Below are positions 1 to 12,600 of a DNA stretch of 64,000 bases, in pieces. Below the pieces are notes generated by a model. The model did not search any database. It saw only the letters and a program-made list of their open reading frames with translations, and was not told where the DNA came from. Each line of letters opens with the position of its first letter. Position 1 is the stretch's first letter. This DNA is from Antilocapra americana (taxonomy: Eukaryota; Chordata; Mammalia; Artiodactyla; Antilocapridae): the NCBI GenBank assembly GCA_007570785.1, contig ML660201.1, forward strand, positions 39,240,588 through 39,304,587. The letters run 5' to 3'. Position numbers and translations under genes: made by a program.

Positions 1-576
1 TTTCCATGAAGGAACAGAACACACAAAGCACTATCTGACCCCAAAGCACTATCTGACCCGCCTCAAATGACCATTCACTAAGCCCCAGCACAGGGCCTGG
101 TACATGTCAGACATCAGATATATGCTACCCAGTGAGGAAATGAATAAACACGTGCGGGGAGGCTGAAGCCAGACAGCCCTCCTCCTGGAGGCCAGACCCT
201 GCCTGACCAGCGACTAGCGAAACAGCCACTGCTGTGGGCCACACGACGAAAGGAAACAGGGTTGCCCCCCTTCAGTACTTCCCAAGTAGGGGGCTGCCAT
301 GTGTCCACGTACACAGTGCCAACGCGGACAGGGAGAGACATACATGAAGACACACGTGAAGACGACACAGGTGTGAAGAGAGAGCAGTCAGACTACATGG
401 CACGGGGGTCACGAGGAAAGGTCAGGATGTCATGTGGCAAGTGACCACTGGCAAGCAGGCCACATAGACTCTGCGGGGACCGCAGATGAGTCTCTACTGG
501 GACTGGACAGTTGGGCCAGTGGTCCGGGGCTCGACACGGTTAGGAAGGTTACAGCCAAGGCGTGGGATTGACTTAC
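1..576. other. Left part of PXK intron 12 (partial)
   Basis: Apart from an L2/MIR-type tail near 83-150 (AGCACAGGGCCTGGTACATG ... AATGAATAAAC) I see no feature. The following PXK exon is not within these bases. Confidence 0.6.
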
Positions 577-655
577 GGCATCTGCAAGAGCCGGGAGACG
601 GTGGGCATGCCATTTTTACAGGCTTCACAAGACAGCGTGGACTCCAACACGGCCA
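577..655 (-). CDS. PXK: PXK coding exon 12 (codons 368-393 plus two bases)
   Basis: This 79-nt exon reads (V)[15 protein letters not shown]... to ...SRLLQM(P), the C-lobe of the pseudokinase. The acceptor is TTTCAAG and the donor GTAAGT. It ends in phase 2, inside codon 394. The next exon is not in the window. Confidence 0.95.
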
Positions 656-3600
656 CTTGAAATGAACAGATACACATTTTAGTTCCACAGAACGTGCTGG
701 CAAACCCACTTGGTGATGAAAAGCTTGACACCACTTCTCAACAACTGTCTGCAGGCTCATCAGGACAGTGTCAAAACTCTTCACGCACAGACAGATGGCA
801 TACGTGGTGGCAGGGGGCGGAGGGGGAAGGGGGGCTTCTGGCAATGCTGACAACTCCTGATGACTCAGAAAAAAAAAATGGTTCAGGAACCACATGCTGA
901 CAGAAAGCTAAGTATATTGCACAGATAATTGGAGGAAGGACTCAAGATATCATTCATAAATGTGTTTGATCTCTTAAAAGAGAAGTAAACACCACACATG
1001 AGTAAAATTCTGAACTTGAAAGACACATCTCTGCTTGCCTGCTTTCAGTCAAAACCAACATACGAAGTGCCAACTGTTGGTATCTCACCACCCAACACCT
1101 TGGGCAGTATAAACAAAAGCAGCCAGATTTTTTTTTTTTCCATTCATAATTTGACCACTCAGAAATAACTATTATCAACATTATATTTTTTACCCACACA
1201 AATACACACATTTAATTCTTCACATATCCAAATGAATTCTTACTTTATGTAAAGAGATACATCCAAGGAAACTGAGACAAACTTCTAAGCTTAATATAGT
1301 ACTTGGTTATACCAGAAAAAAAAAATGATCACTAATGAAAAAGACATTTCATATGGAGCAAGTTTTCACAATTATCGTTTATTACATACAGTCATCCCTC
1401 AGTCTCCCTGGGACACTGGTTCAAGAAGCTCTCCTTCCTTAAAGATACCCAAATCTGCAGATGCTCAAGTGTCTTATACAAATTGGTATATAATATTTGC
1501 ATACAAACTGTTACATCCTCCCATATAATGTATTTACAAAAGCAGCCAGATTTTCTGTTTTTTGTTTTTTTTTTAACTTGCAGGTCACTGTTTCGTATTA
1601 GCTGTTCAAACTCAACCCAAAGTAGTCTCGGGGCCTGTTCTCTGGAACCATCTCACGACACAAAACAAACGCTGGTGGAGGTTGATCCGAATGTGTGGAA
1701 GGCGATGTTTCAAGAGCTGCCCTGCACACCCTCCCAGGCCCCACCCCAGGGGGTTGTCAGCTGGCTGTCGAGGGGAGGAAAGGGTCCCTGGGTGACTCTC
1801 ATCAGCCCCAAAGTCCCTCCTTCCTACAGGAGCCCCTCCTGGATCCAGGGCTTCCTGCCCGCCTTTCCTAATCTGGGCCTGGTAGGCTGTCTTCTGCCGG
1901 GTGTCCAGCCTGTGGCTGTCCTCGGAGGTCCCCCTCCAGCCTTGGGATACCTCCCGACTCTGCCTGAGTCCACAGGACTGGATGCAGGTTGTCTGCTCCT
2001 GGCTTTTGCTTCTACCTCTCACTAGGCCTAGCTATACTTCTCTTCACAACCTCTTGCTTCCAAAATTCTGGTGCATGTTATAGAAGGGCTCCTGAGATTT
2101 CAGACAGCCTGACAAACAGATGAGTGAGCTCAATTTTCAGTGAAATACATTTAAGGAAGTTACTCCCATAACTTCAACTTCCTGGTAAGACTTCCTGGCT
2201 ATGGAGCACAGTAACTTCCTCTGGACCTTCCCTGGACTCTGGAAAAGGGGGTGAGAAGCTCCGGGCATGCCCAGGGCCCAGAAGACCCTTACAAACCCCA
2301 TACTGACCCACAGCTGTGGATGGCGCAGGAGGGAAGGAGTCTACAGGCACCGAGTCAGGCGGTCGTCCGTAAGTCATTTCATATAGCAAGTGGCCAAAGC
2401 AGTGGACATCCACACTCTCCAATGTCTGCAGAAGAAAAGAAAGCAGAGGGCTTTGGCTTTGTGAATCCCCAGCCCTGGGCTTCCACTAAGAAACGTGGCC
2501 CAGGGGCAACCCCACCCACAACTGATAGTGATCACTTGAGGCCTTTTGTGAAAGCTCACAAAAGTCTTGGTCCTACCCTTCATGGTGGTGCAGTCAGAGG
2601 TTCTACCCTTCCTTGGCCCTGCTCAGCCAGCCTCTCAGATACAGCAGTGCCAACAGGCCTGCCTGCCCCAACCAGACCCATCCCTGCTTAGCACACACTT
2701 CGTACAGGGACAGACAGATCATGCACCCTGCCACGGGGATAACTTACACCTAAAAATAAGCCTGCTGTTTCATCACTTTCACCAACTTACATTGATCTTC
2801 CTGAACTGTGAGAAATACGATCGGTAGAAGGAAGGAAGGCCCAGCAAGGAATTCTCCAGGTCCAGCAACCGGCAGGTATCCCCGTCCAGCATCACGTTGG
2901 AAGCGTGAAGGTGCCCATAAGGGAATCCCTTGTCATGCAGAAACTTTAGAACCTATGGAAAAGTATACAGTGGTTACACTCCCCTCCAACCCATTCGATA
3001 CAAGACAAGGTTAAACTTTGCTTTTTCAGTCAATATATTTTGAAACAAGACCAAACCGGTTACCAGGGAGATTCCTAAAGAAAGAGTACATGTCTGTACA
3101 TTTCTTTGGAAAAGAGACGGACGCTGAGTGCTTTCCAGCTGTGGACGTGCCAAGCCAAGCTCCCTCATTTCCAAAGAACAGAGAAGCAGCCTGCATCTGC
3201 TCAGGTTAACAGCTCTGATGCCAAAAGCCTCTACTGTAAGCACTTTCTCTACCTAAGCACCACATCCCAGCTCTCTTCAGGGCAAAGATCCTCCCGCACA
3301 GATGAATAAAGCTATCCTGCCAGGGCTTCTGTCAATTATTCAGGAAGAGGGGTTGAGCTGAAAACATCTCTAGTCCTGTCTCACCTCAGAATATATTTGG
3401 CTGTTTATTAACAGAAACACATGACAGCCTCCCACAAAAAAAAGCAGACTTTTCAGTTGCCATTTAATAAACAGTGGTGCAGTCTCTGACAGAGACACCT
3501 GGATACAGCCCTGCAAAAAACCTGGTAAACCACAGCAGTGCCCTGCTGAAGCAGGTGCCCAGGACGATCCAGTGAGAACCGGAAGAAAGTATTCCAGCTT

Positions 3601-6600
3601 TTCTGTCTGTTTTTTGTTTTTCATTTATTTATTTTTTAACTTTTTGGCCATGCCATGCGGCATGTGGGATCTTAGTTCCTGGACCAGGGATCGAACCTGC
3701 CGCCCCCTGAGTTGGAAGTAGAAACTTAAACACTGAACACCACAGAAGTCCCCTGTCTATTTTGTTTTTAATCTCATTCTTGCCTAACTTATACTGGACA
3801 AAATACATTAGTAATAGACTATATATAATATATATGTATATAAATTAGTTAAACGTATATAACATGGGAGTGTTTACGCTTAAATTGTTTTCACTGATAG
3901 GGGTGCATAATCCGAGAAGTTTGGTGAATGCTGCTCTAGAGAGTGACGTGGGAAAGGCTTTTTCATGCTAGTTTTACTTCTGTAAGGGAGCCATATGGTT
4001 ATGTATAGGATGTAACAAAAGCAAGAATCTTGGCCCAAAGATAAATCAACCAGAAATAACACAAAACTTGGTATTCACACAGTTCTTAAAAATCACATAT
4101 TAATTTAGGAATTTCCAACAGCTAAGCTTTTGGAACTAGATTGGTCTAGATTACTGCTTTAGTCTCAAATATTTGATTTTGGGGATAAAATATGACAATG
4201 CCACCAGCTTATATGTGACCAGATAACTTCAACTATTTTAGATACTGCCTGAAAACTTTCCAAAAGAATACTGTAATGCTGGGTGAAATTCCAATGCAAC
4301 TTAAACAAAAGCCAGATACCTCTTACCTCTAATACTTGCCGCCCATATGTTTTTATTTGCTGGAGTTCAAGGCCTTGAACCTTCTTAGGATTGCAGTACT
4401 TCTTCAGGAATGGGTCTTTCGGTTTTGCCTTTGGAAAGGAACAAAGAGCATGTAAGAAGGCAGTAGAAGAGTGAACTCTACACGCACATGGCCTCCCTGA
4501 ATGGACAGGACACACTAAGAGGCTGGGGGCATCAGGTGAGTCCAGCCGGCAAGACGTGGGCTGTAAAATACAGCAGCCGGCACAGTTAACAGAAGGAGGC
4601 TGACCAGGCTTCCAGCCTTTTTCTAGTCCAGTGAAGATGTTCCTGGTCTTCATTTTAGCAGACCCCAAAGTCTTGTATACTGTTACAATTCTTCAGTATT
4701 GCTTAAAAAAAAAAACAACCAACACACAGCAGTGTTGATTACGGGCTTCCCAGGAGGCCCTAGTGGTAAAGAACCCACCTATCACTGCAGGAGACATAAG
4801 AGACATAGGTTCGATCCCTGGGATGGGAAGATCCCCTAGAGGAAGGCTTGGCAACCCACTCCAGTATTCCTGCCTAGAGAGTCCCAGGAACAAAAGAGCC
4901 TGGCGGGCTTCAGTCCACAAGGCAGCAAAGAAACAGACACAACCGAAGTGATTTAATATTTATTACATTGTGTTCTACACCTCTGGTATTTATCCACCTT
5001 ACCCTTTTAATTGTCTTCATCCAATTTCCCTTAAATATCCTCTCCTACCTCTGTTAACCACAAATCTGATCTCTTTTTTTTATGAGTTTGTTTGTAAAGC
5101 TTCTCAGTATTCCTTTAAAAAAATTTTTTTTAACTTTAAAACTGACCTAAGAGCAGCCTACAACCTCATGGATATAATCATGAAATGTTCAACCTTTCCT
5201 CATGTGGGTAAAGGAATGCTCTTTAGCCAAACTGGGTAGTTTCTACCGCTAAAATAAATATAAATTCCAAATAAAATTAAAACTGAATCCTCAGGGCCTA
5301 GCTTCTAGAAGCTTGGGGATCAAGTATCAATAACAGGTTCTTAAGGGACTTGAGAACTTCTTGATGACCAGGAACTTGCACCACCAGTACCTTGTAGATC
5401 AGGTCCTTCAAGGTTCCTTTTTCATTAAACATTCTAATTAGCAATGCTGAGGATTCGTTAGCTGTGGCAAAGGTAACACGATAGATGTAAGGGTGCTGGC
5501 AAAACAAAAAGAAAAAGAAACTCACATTTAATCTGCATCAGCATCTACGTTCCTTTTAGATCCAGGATCCGGTTATACAGAATCAAGTGCCAGCTTGATA
5601 GTTTAATTGCACATAAATGCAGAACATTCCCTGAACACATGGTATTTTCAAGTTATCAGATGATCAATTACTAACTCATTTTTTAGATGAGAGAAGAAAG
5701 GTAAACTACAGTGATTAAGCGAAGTAGCTAGAAGTTAAGCTCTCCAAGGGAAGGTATCTGCTTTAACGTGGTCTCACAGTTCAGGAGACAGTGTGGTACA
5801 AGAGAGGGAAAGTCTGAGTTTTCGGAAAGGTGGTTTTAATATTCTGCCTCTGTAAATTGGTTAAAAAAAAAAAAAAAAACAGCCAAATTCTAGAGCAGCC
5901 ACGTGGGAACCAGGACAAATGTGTCTCCCCTCACAGCGCTGTCGAACACTCCACTCTGCTGTCTAGTGATAAGCCAGGGAGCATGACAGCCAGAAAACAA
6001 GCAACGGCAGCCTCTTTCAGCATTTTGGCCCTTTTCCAGGGCAGTGAGCATGCCTCTTCCTGCCCCTCTGCCGGAGTGTGCAGTATGATGAGTGACACTG
6101 CCCTCCTGAGAGCCAGGCACGGATGTCAACAAAGCGGCGTGGGAAGTAAGACAAAGTATTTAATGACTGAAAGAAAAGTCCTCTTGTGACCTGGAATTGT
6201 GGACACATGGACCGACTGGCTTCAAGTATTACAACGGCCATGAGCTCAAAGAAGTACCAGGAAGATTTAAACCCTTGAGAGCTGGAGTGTGTGAAGATGG
6301 GGATGGAAGTGGGTGCCCAGGGAAATACAGAAAACTGATCATGAAGTTCCTCCCGATCATCACAACAAAGCGATTGCTGTGGATATTTTCATGGCTTTAC
6401 TGGAATACAATTCGCATCCATTACAATTCACCTGTTTAAAGTATACAATTCAACGGTTTTCAATATATTCAGAGCTGTATGACTATCATACAGTCTAATT
6501 TTAGAACATTTTCATCACCTCAAAAAGAAACCCAATGAATAAAATAAAAATCCTTGGAATCCAAACTAATATAAATAGATAAAGAAAAGAGAACATGAAG

Positions 6601-9600
6601 CTCTTCCTTATAGTAGAATGCCAACCAGTAAATATAAGAGAAATGATGGAATTAGAAAATTTCTATGAACGCTACAACTAGTGGGTTTGATAAAGACCAT
6701 GCTATTTATATAGTCTCAAAAGAAAAAATAAAACTCCCTACAATTGCTTATTAATTAGTTCTAGTTGTCTTATAGAAATAACAAAGGGTGGGTACAAATA
6801 TTCGGCTAAAATTGATCACTATGGCATTTAAAAAAAAATAAGAGCAAAAAACTAGAAGTGATCCACATGTCTAGTGGATTAGCTGAGTGAACTGAGGTAT
6901 GGCCAATGATAATTTTATGCAGTCAGTAACGATATGTCTTATACTGTATTTATTAACAACAAGAGTGGATGAGGGTAAGGGTGGGATGATATGGGAGAAG
7001 GGCATTGAAGCATGTTAATTTTCATATGTCTAATCAATCGCCAGCCCAGGACTGATGCTCGGGGCTGGTGCAGCGAGATTTCCTGGGGGGGGGGGAGGGA
7101 AGAGGGAGGGGGGTTCCGCAGGGGAAGCATATGTAAACCCATGGTGATATCATGACAATGTATGGCAAAAACAATTTAAAAAAAATAATAATAAAAAATA
7201 AAAAAAACAACAAGAGATGTTCATGGGTATACCATTAACAACAACAAAAATCAAGCTTTAGAACAGTATCTATATAATTGTTTTCAAAAATAATCATGTG
7301 AGAGAGTTCCTTGGTGACTTAATGGTTAGGATTCTGGGCTTTCATTACTGTGGCCTTGATTCAATTCCTGTTCAGGGAACTAACAGCCCAGAGACACAAG
7401 GTGTGGTCAAAAAAAAAACACAAACCATAAAATTCTGGAGAAGTAACAATTGGACATGACACTTTGGCCCATACTTCAGGTTACTTGGAATTATGGGCAA
7501 ATTTTATTTTATTTTTGCCTATCTGGGCTTTCTGACTTTCTGCAATTAATATGCACCACTAGCCTTGCACTGTCTTCTTTTTTAAAAAAGCATATCCAAG
7601 AAAAGAAATTTAGGATTGAGCGCTCACAGCCTGTGAGCCAATCAGATTCAAAGACCACAACATTTTTCTGGACCAGGTATCACACTTCATTAAATGTTTG
7701 GTCTTGCCAGCTTGACAAGACATTCTCTTCAAAAAACAAATATCAACACTAACTCAATTTTCTCTGGCCAGGTTAGTCTTTTCCTTAAGAATATCCACAT
7801 ATATTTTGAAAGACATTCATGAGGTTGTTACCACTGAAAGCCTTGGATTAGAATCCCTCTTCCAGTTAACTGAAATCTGCATCAGTTCTGCTTTCTCAGG
7901 CTGGAAACAGATCTCTCAACTCATTGATAATAAACATCCTCACCAAGGACAAGAGGCTCGGAGAAGTGGGTGCTTTCCTACTCTAATATTTGCTTAAAAC
8001 ACAAAAACAATATTTCGGGCTTCCCTGGCAATCCAGTGGTTAAGACTCTGTGTTTCCACTGCAAGGGGCAAGGGTTAGATCCCTAGCAGGGATCCTGCAT
8101 ACCACGTGGCGTGGTCAAATGAATTAAAAAAATTACATAAATTACCACACTTCGTGGATAGTCTAGAAGTCATGAATGCCATTTAAATGGCCAATGGTCT
8201 GTGGGAGTAGCCTTGAGCACTTCCAGTCTGAAGAGAAATCCACTCTACCTCTCCATGCTCAAGCCTGGAGAGTGTTTCCAGCTCTCCTGTCCACGGTCAC
8301 CCACCCACAAGAAAACACTGTGAATCTGTCATCGGCATCAAGAATAACAGAAGGACTTGTACTCACCAAACAGGAAGGCAGAAGTTTGATTAGACACTGA
8401 AAATCTTTATCTGACAGATACTTGTCAGGACCAAGGTCAGCCTGCAAACATGGGAGGAAATATCAGGGTACTGTTTTGGCTATCAAAAGAAAAATTCCTT
8501 ACAAGCCTTTTCATTTTTTTTTTTTAAATCTGTCCAAATACATGACTATGAACTAAAGATGAAAACCACAGTAATCTGTGTTGCCTCATGGCCTTTCTGG
8601 AGTATATAAACATACAAATACTAGCACCTAACTGTAATGTTACCTCATTCTATTAACCAAATGTATCACTAGAGCTCTCAAAGTGATGGAGAAAACAAAA
8701 ATTATGCCCAAACATTTTTTTTTTAAAAACAAATTGCCAAAGTGTCAGTCCTAAAGAGGTCCAAGAAAACTATTTTAAGCTGTTCATATTTCTTTCCAAA
8801 TGTTTACTAGCTGATGAAATGTAGTCACGCTGATATTACTACATGTATAAACAAAGTGACTTAAAATGACTATTTGACGTATGACTAAGGGGCCCTTTAC
8901 ATCTCTCAGCAGCACAGTATAATTTTGTCGTTCTCTTACTTTCATAAACCCACCTGAAGTCCCTGAAATTAGTCTAAAGCAAAACAAAACAAAATTAGCT
9001 TACCCAGCTTAACACTAGCCGTTCCTTTGGCTGATTTTTAATCTTCATCAAGAAATATTTCTTCCTTATCCTCCAACCTGTCATAAAAGGAGATGTGTGT
9101 ACAGCTACATGATCTAACACCAACTGATTCTGTTTTACTGACCAAATAATTAAGAAAAATTAGGTTCAGAATATTATTCATAGCTATATAGGAACCTATA
9201 AGCAACCATTTGGTAATACTGAAATGTTAAAAGCTGCACTAAAATAAATAAAAATATAAAAGAAATTACTCATGGAAAAAGGAAAACAGCACTTCAGTTT
9301 AGATTTAATGGAAAAGATAAGACAGGAATGAATGATGGTTTTGAAACTTTGTTACCACCATCCAAATCCCCAGATGTGTCTATAACCAAGATTCATTCTT
9401 CACTAATAAAAGTTAAGGACTGAATCCTTAAATAGTATGGAAACAGACAAAAAAAAGACATCACCTACATTTCTTATGCATTTCACCTGCATAAAAGCTT
9501 TTTTGGGATACTTATAAGAAAGTATGACAAAGAACCCAGCTCTGTGATCCTTTTTTAACACAATGGGCACACCAGTTTCTCACCTATGTCTTTCAATGGT

Positions 9601-12600
9601 TCTACCACCTCCCACTTTGGCTCTGACCGGAAGAACATGGAAACATGTTGTAAGGCAATCTCTGCGAAGATATTTTGGAAATGTATTAGACAAACATATC
9701 AGGAAAGTGTAATATGCTTAAGAGGTTATTCTTGCAAGTGAAATTCTTATGGTCTATGATATTTTTTAAAAATCTAATTATAAAAAAATGAACACAGAGA
9801 AATAAAACATGGGACTCTAGACTGGATCCTGGAACAGAATAACAACATTAATGGAACATCTAATGAAATCTGAATAAAACTATAGTTAATAGTAATATGT
9901 GAATGCTAATTTCTTAGTTTTGACATAAATGTGTCATGCTTATATAAGATGTTAACATTAGGGGAAACTGGGTGAGGGCGTATATGGAAATTCTATACTA
10001 TCACTGCCATTTTTTTTTCTGTAAATCTAAAATTTTTCTAAAATCAAAAGTTTATTAAAGAAAGTAGTTAATAACAGAATAATTAAACTGGAAGATCTAA
10101 AATATGCAAACTAGTTGTCTTAAGCCAAGAATTCAATATATGTACCAGACAACAACCCGAGCACAAAACTCAAAAGGTGTCCTAAGGTCACCCTAGAATA
10201 GCATTAAACATTGCTTCAAGTGGTATTTATCCCATCTTCATTCCTCATGAAATTATAGCTTTCACCAACAAGACATGATTAGCCTTAAATATATATATTG
10301 GAAATAAAAGCCAGTGTTTTAGAAAAACATCCATGCAGAGCAACAACATGGTTCTGTTGTGGGAAACCACCGTACATCTGCTTACTGGAAAAAAAAACCC
10401 ATCCTTCTCTTTGTGTTTATCATGAGAACGTTTCCCTCTTCTACGAAGACAATGAAAAGAGGAAGTTCTTTAAAGTTCACTGTATAAAGAAATCATCAGA
10501 ATAACTTTGCCTTTATATTTCCTGCATAAAGCAACATCTGTAATTTGCTGTTTTCCCCCTCAATGCAGTGAGTGAATGAAAGCCACGATGGATCCCTGAA
10601 AGCAAACAGCAGTTCTGCAAACCCACTGTGGAACTGCACTTTTGCCAAGCGTCAGTTACATCCCAGGCCCCAGGGATTCAGCAGAAACGCTTTCCATGTG
10701 TTGAGATGACCTAGTCTGGAGCTACTGTGCCTAGAGCTTGGCAGACACTATTATTTTGATATATTTTAGAGTACATTATCAATTAAGAGATTTGGGGAAG
10801 AAAACAATCTTATTGACTCAATATGTAAAGTGTCAGTGCTGTCTGCACCTAAAAGAACATGAGATGACAGACACAGAACAGACTCCGTTTACACTTGCTT
10901 TAACAACTCCAGTGTGCCAACCATTTGGAGAGGTTGGGTGTGGCAGCAGCAGATGAATTTTCATAACTAACCCTGGAAGCTCTGAACTTTTTCTGTAAAT
11001 AATGCTGATATAAAAGTCTTTCAGCATTTCCAAAATAACTTGAATGTAAGCTACTTCAAAAGATACCCTTTTACGTGAAAATCACAACATTGAGAAGGAT
11101 TATGAAAAATAATTTTCTAAATGCGATACACTGTCATTCTCAGAGACTTTAAAGGACAGTTGGTTCAGAACTAACAGTGACTCATAATCCCCTACAATCT
11201 CATTATTCCATCATGTTTACTGTATGCTACTGTGCATTGTACATTGTTTTAGGAACAGGGGAAGTAGCTGTGAGCAAATGGAAGATGTTAAGATTTGTTA
11301 CTGACAAATTAAGGATTAGAAAATAGCTTTTTTTTTTTCTTTTTTATCTTTGGGGTCAGGAAATTATAGACAGGACATTTTATTTCCTCTGAACTATGAT
11401 TTATTCTCAAGGAAGCCACACGACCACCATGCTCCCAATATGAATCCCTCCCCTACCCAGACTGAGGTAACTCATTTCAGTCCTCAACGTCTTCTGCTTA
11501 GAAGCCTTTGTTGGCACCCCAAGTCCTTACCAATTAGGACCAAGCCTCTAAACCTCAGTGTTCAACCTAGCTCTGGCTCTACACCACCCTTCTGTCTTTA
11601 GGCTCTACACCACCCTTCTGTCTTTAGGCTCTACACCACCCTTCTGTCTTTAGCCCCCTCTCCCCCTGCCCTGACCGCCCGATAATGTGTGAGCCTCACC
11701 TTCGTCACCGAGTGCACCCGCCCCCGAGTGCACCCGCCACAGCCCCTGCAGGCTGGCCTACCCTAATCCTCCGCGTTTTCTATTCCTGCCCATCCAAACT
11801 TTGAGGCTCAACCCTAACTTGCTGCTCCCCGCGCCAGGGCTTCCTCCCTTCTTCCCCCCTCTGCACACTCCAGGGTGCCATACAGCCCTCTCCCACGGCA
11901 TTCCGCCCTACTAGTCTTCCACGAGACTGTGATCCCTGGCTTTAGAAAGAAATATCTTAAACATGGCAGAGCCCACAGCCATACCGAAATATTTACTTCT
12001 TTCTCTCCTGGAGTGCTGGCCCTTGCCTCTTGGCCTGGCTAACTTCTACGCACCTCAGGTCTCCATGTGGGTGCCACCTCTCCTGGGAAGCCTTCCTCCA
12101 CCTTCAGAGCCGGGTCATCTACCCTGGACCGCCACCCCCCACATCCAGGTGCTATCATGTCTTTAACCTGGCACAGTCTTGACCCGTCAACCTCCCTACA
12201 CAAGTGCCCTGAGATAGGAGTTGGGTTCGGAGACCATTTCCTGCTTGGTGCCGCAGTCACAGCACTTGTCACGTAGCAGGCGCTCAGCAAATATCTGATG
12301 AAGTAAGAACTAACTAAGGGTTCGATGGGCTCCCTAAGTAGCTCAGTAGTCAACAATCTGCCTGCCAACCAGGAGACGTGGGTTCAATCCTGGGTCGAGA
12401 CGATCCCCCTGGAAAAGGAAATGGCAACGCGCTCCAGTGTTCCTGCCTGGGAAATCCCATAGACAGAGGAGCCTAGCGGGCTACAGTCCATGGGGTCGCA
12501 AAGAGTCAGACACGACTGAGCGACTACACAACAGTAGCAAGGGCCGAATGCACGCGCGATGGGTGTGGACGCTCGTTCAGGAGCACAAGAAATTCATGAG

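Larger units (their letters stand above)
6780..7290 (+). mobile_element. Old L1 3' fragment interrupted by a younger LINE tail
   Basis: A degenerate L1 phrase (AGAAGTGATCCACATGTC ... GAACTGAGGTATGGCC) is split at 6966-7205 by a LINE tail flanked by an 11-bp direct repeat. Confidence 0.5.

Noticed and set aside
1483..2025. 180-codon plus-strand open frame in intron 11
   Set aside because: No known domain, overlaps an open frame on the other strand, and starts in a transposon fragment; a chance frame in GC-rich sequence.
4165..4668. 167-codon minus-strand open frame
   Set aside because: It only contains PXK exon 9 plus read-through intron; not a separate gene.
11575..11652. CRISPR-like repeats
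   Set aside because: Units are directly adjacent with no spacers, and the genome is mammalian.
12327..12400. tRNA genes in the heads of Bov-tA and CHR repeats
   Set aside because: They are SINE heads derived from tRNA, lacking the full cloverleaf and mature 3' end.
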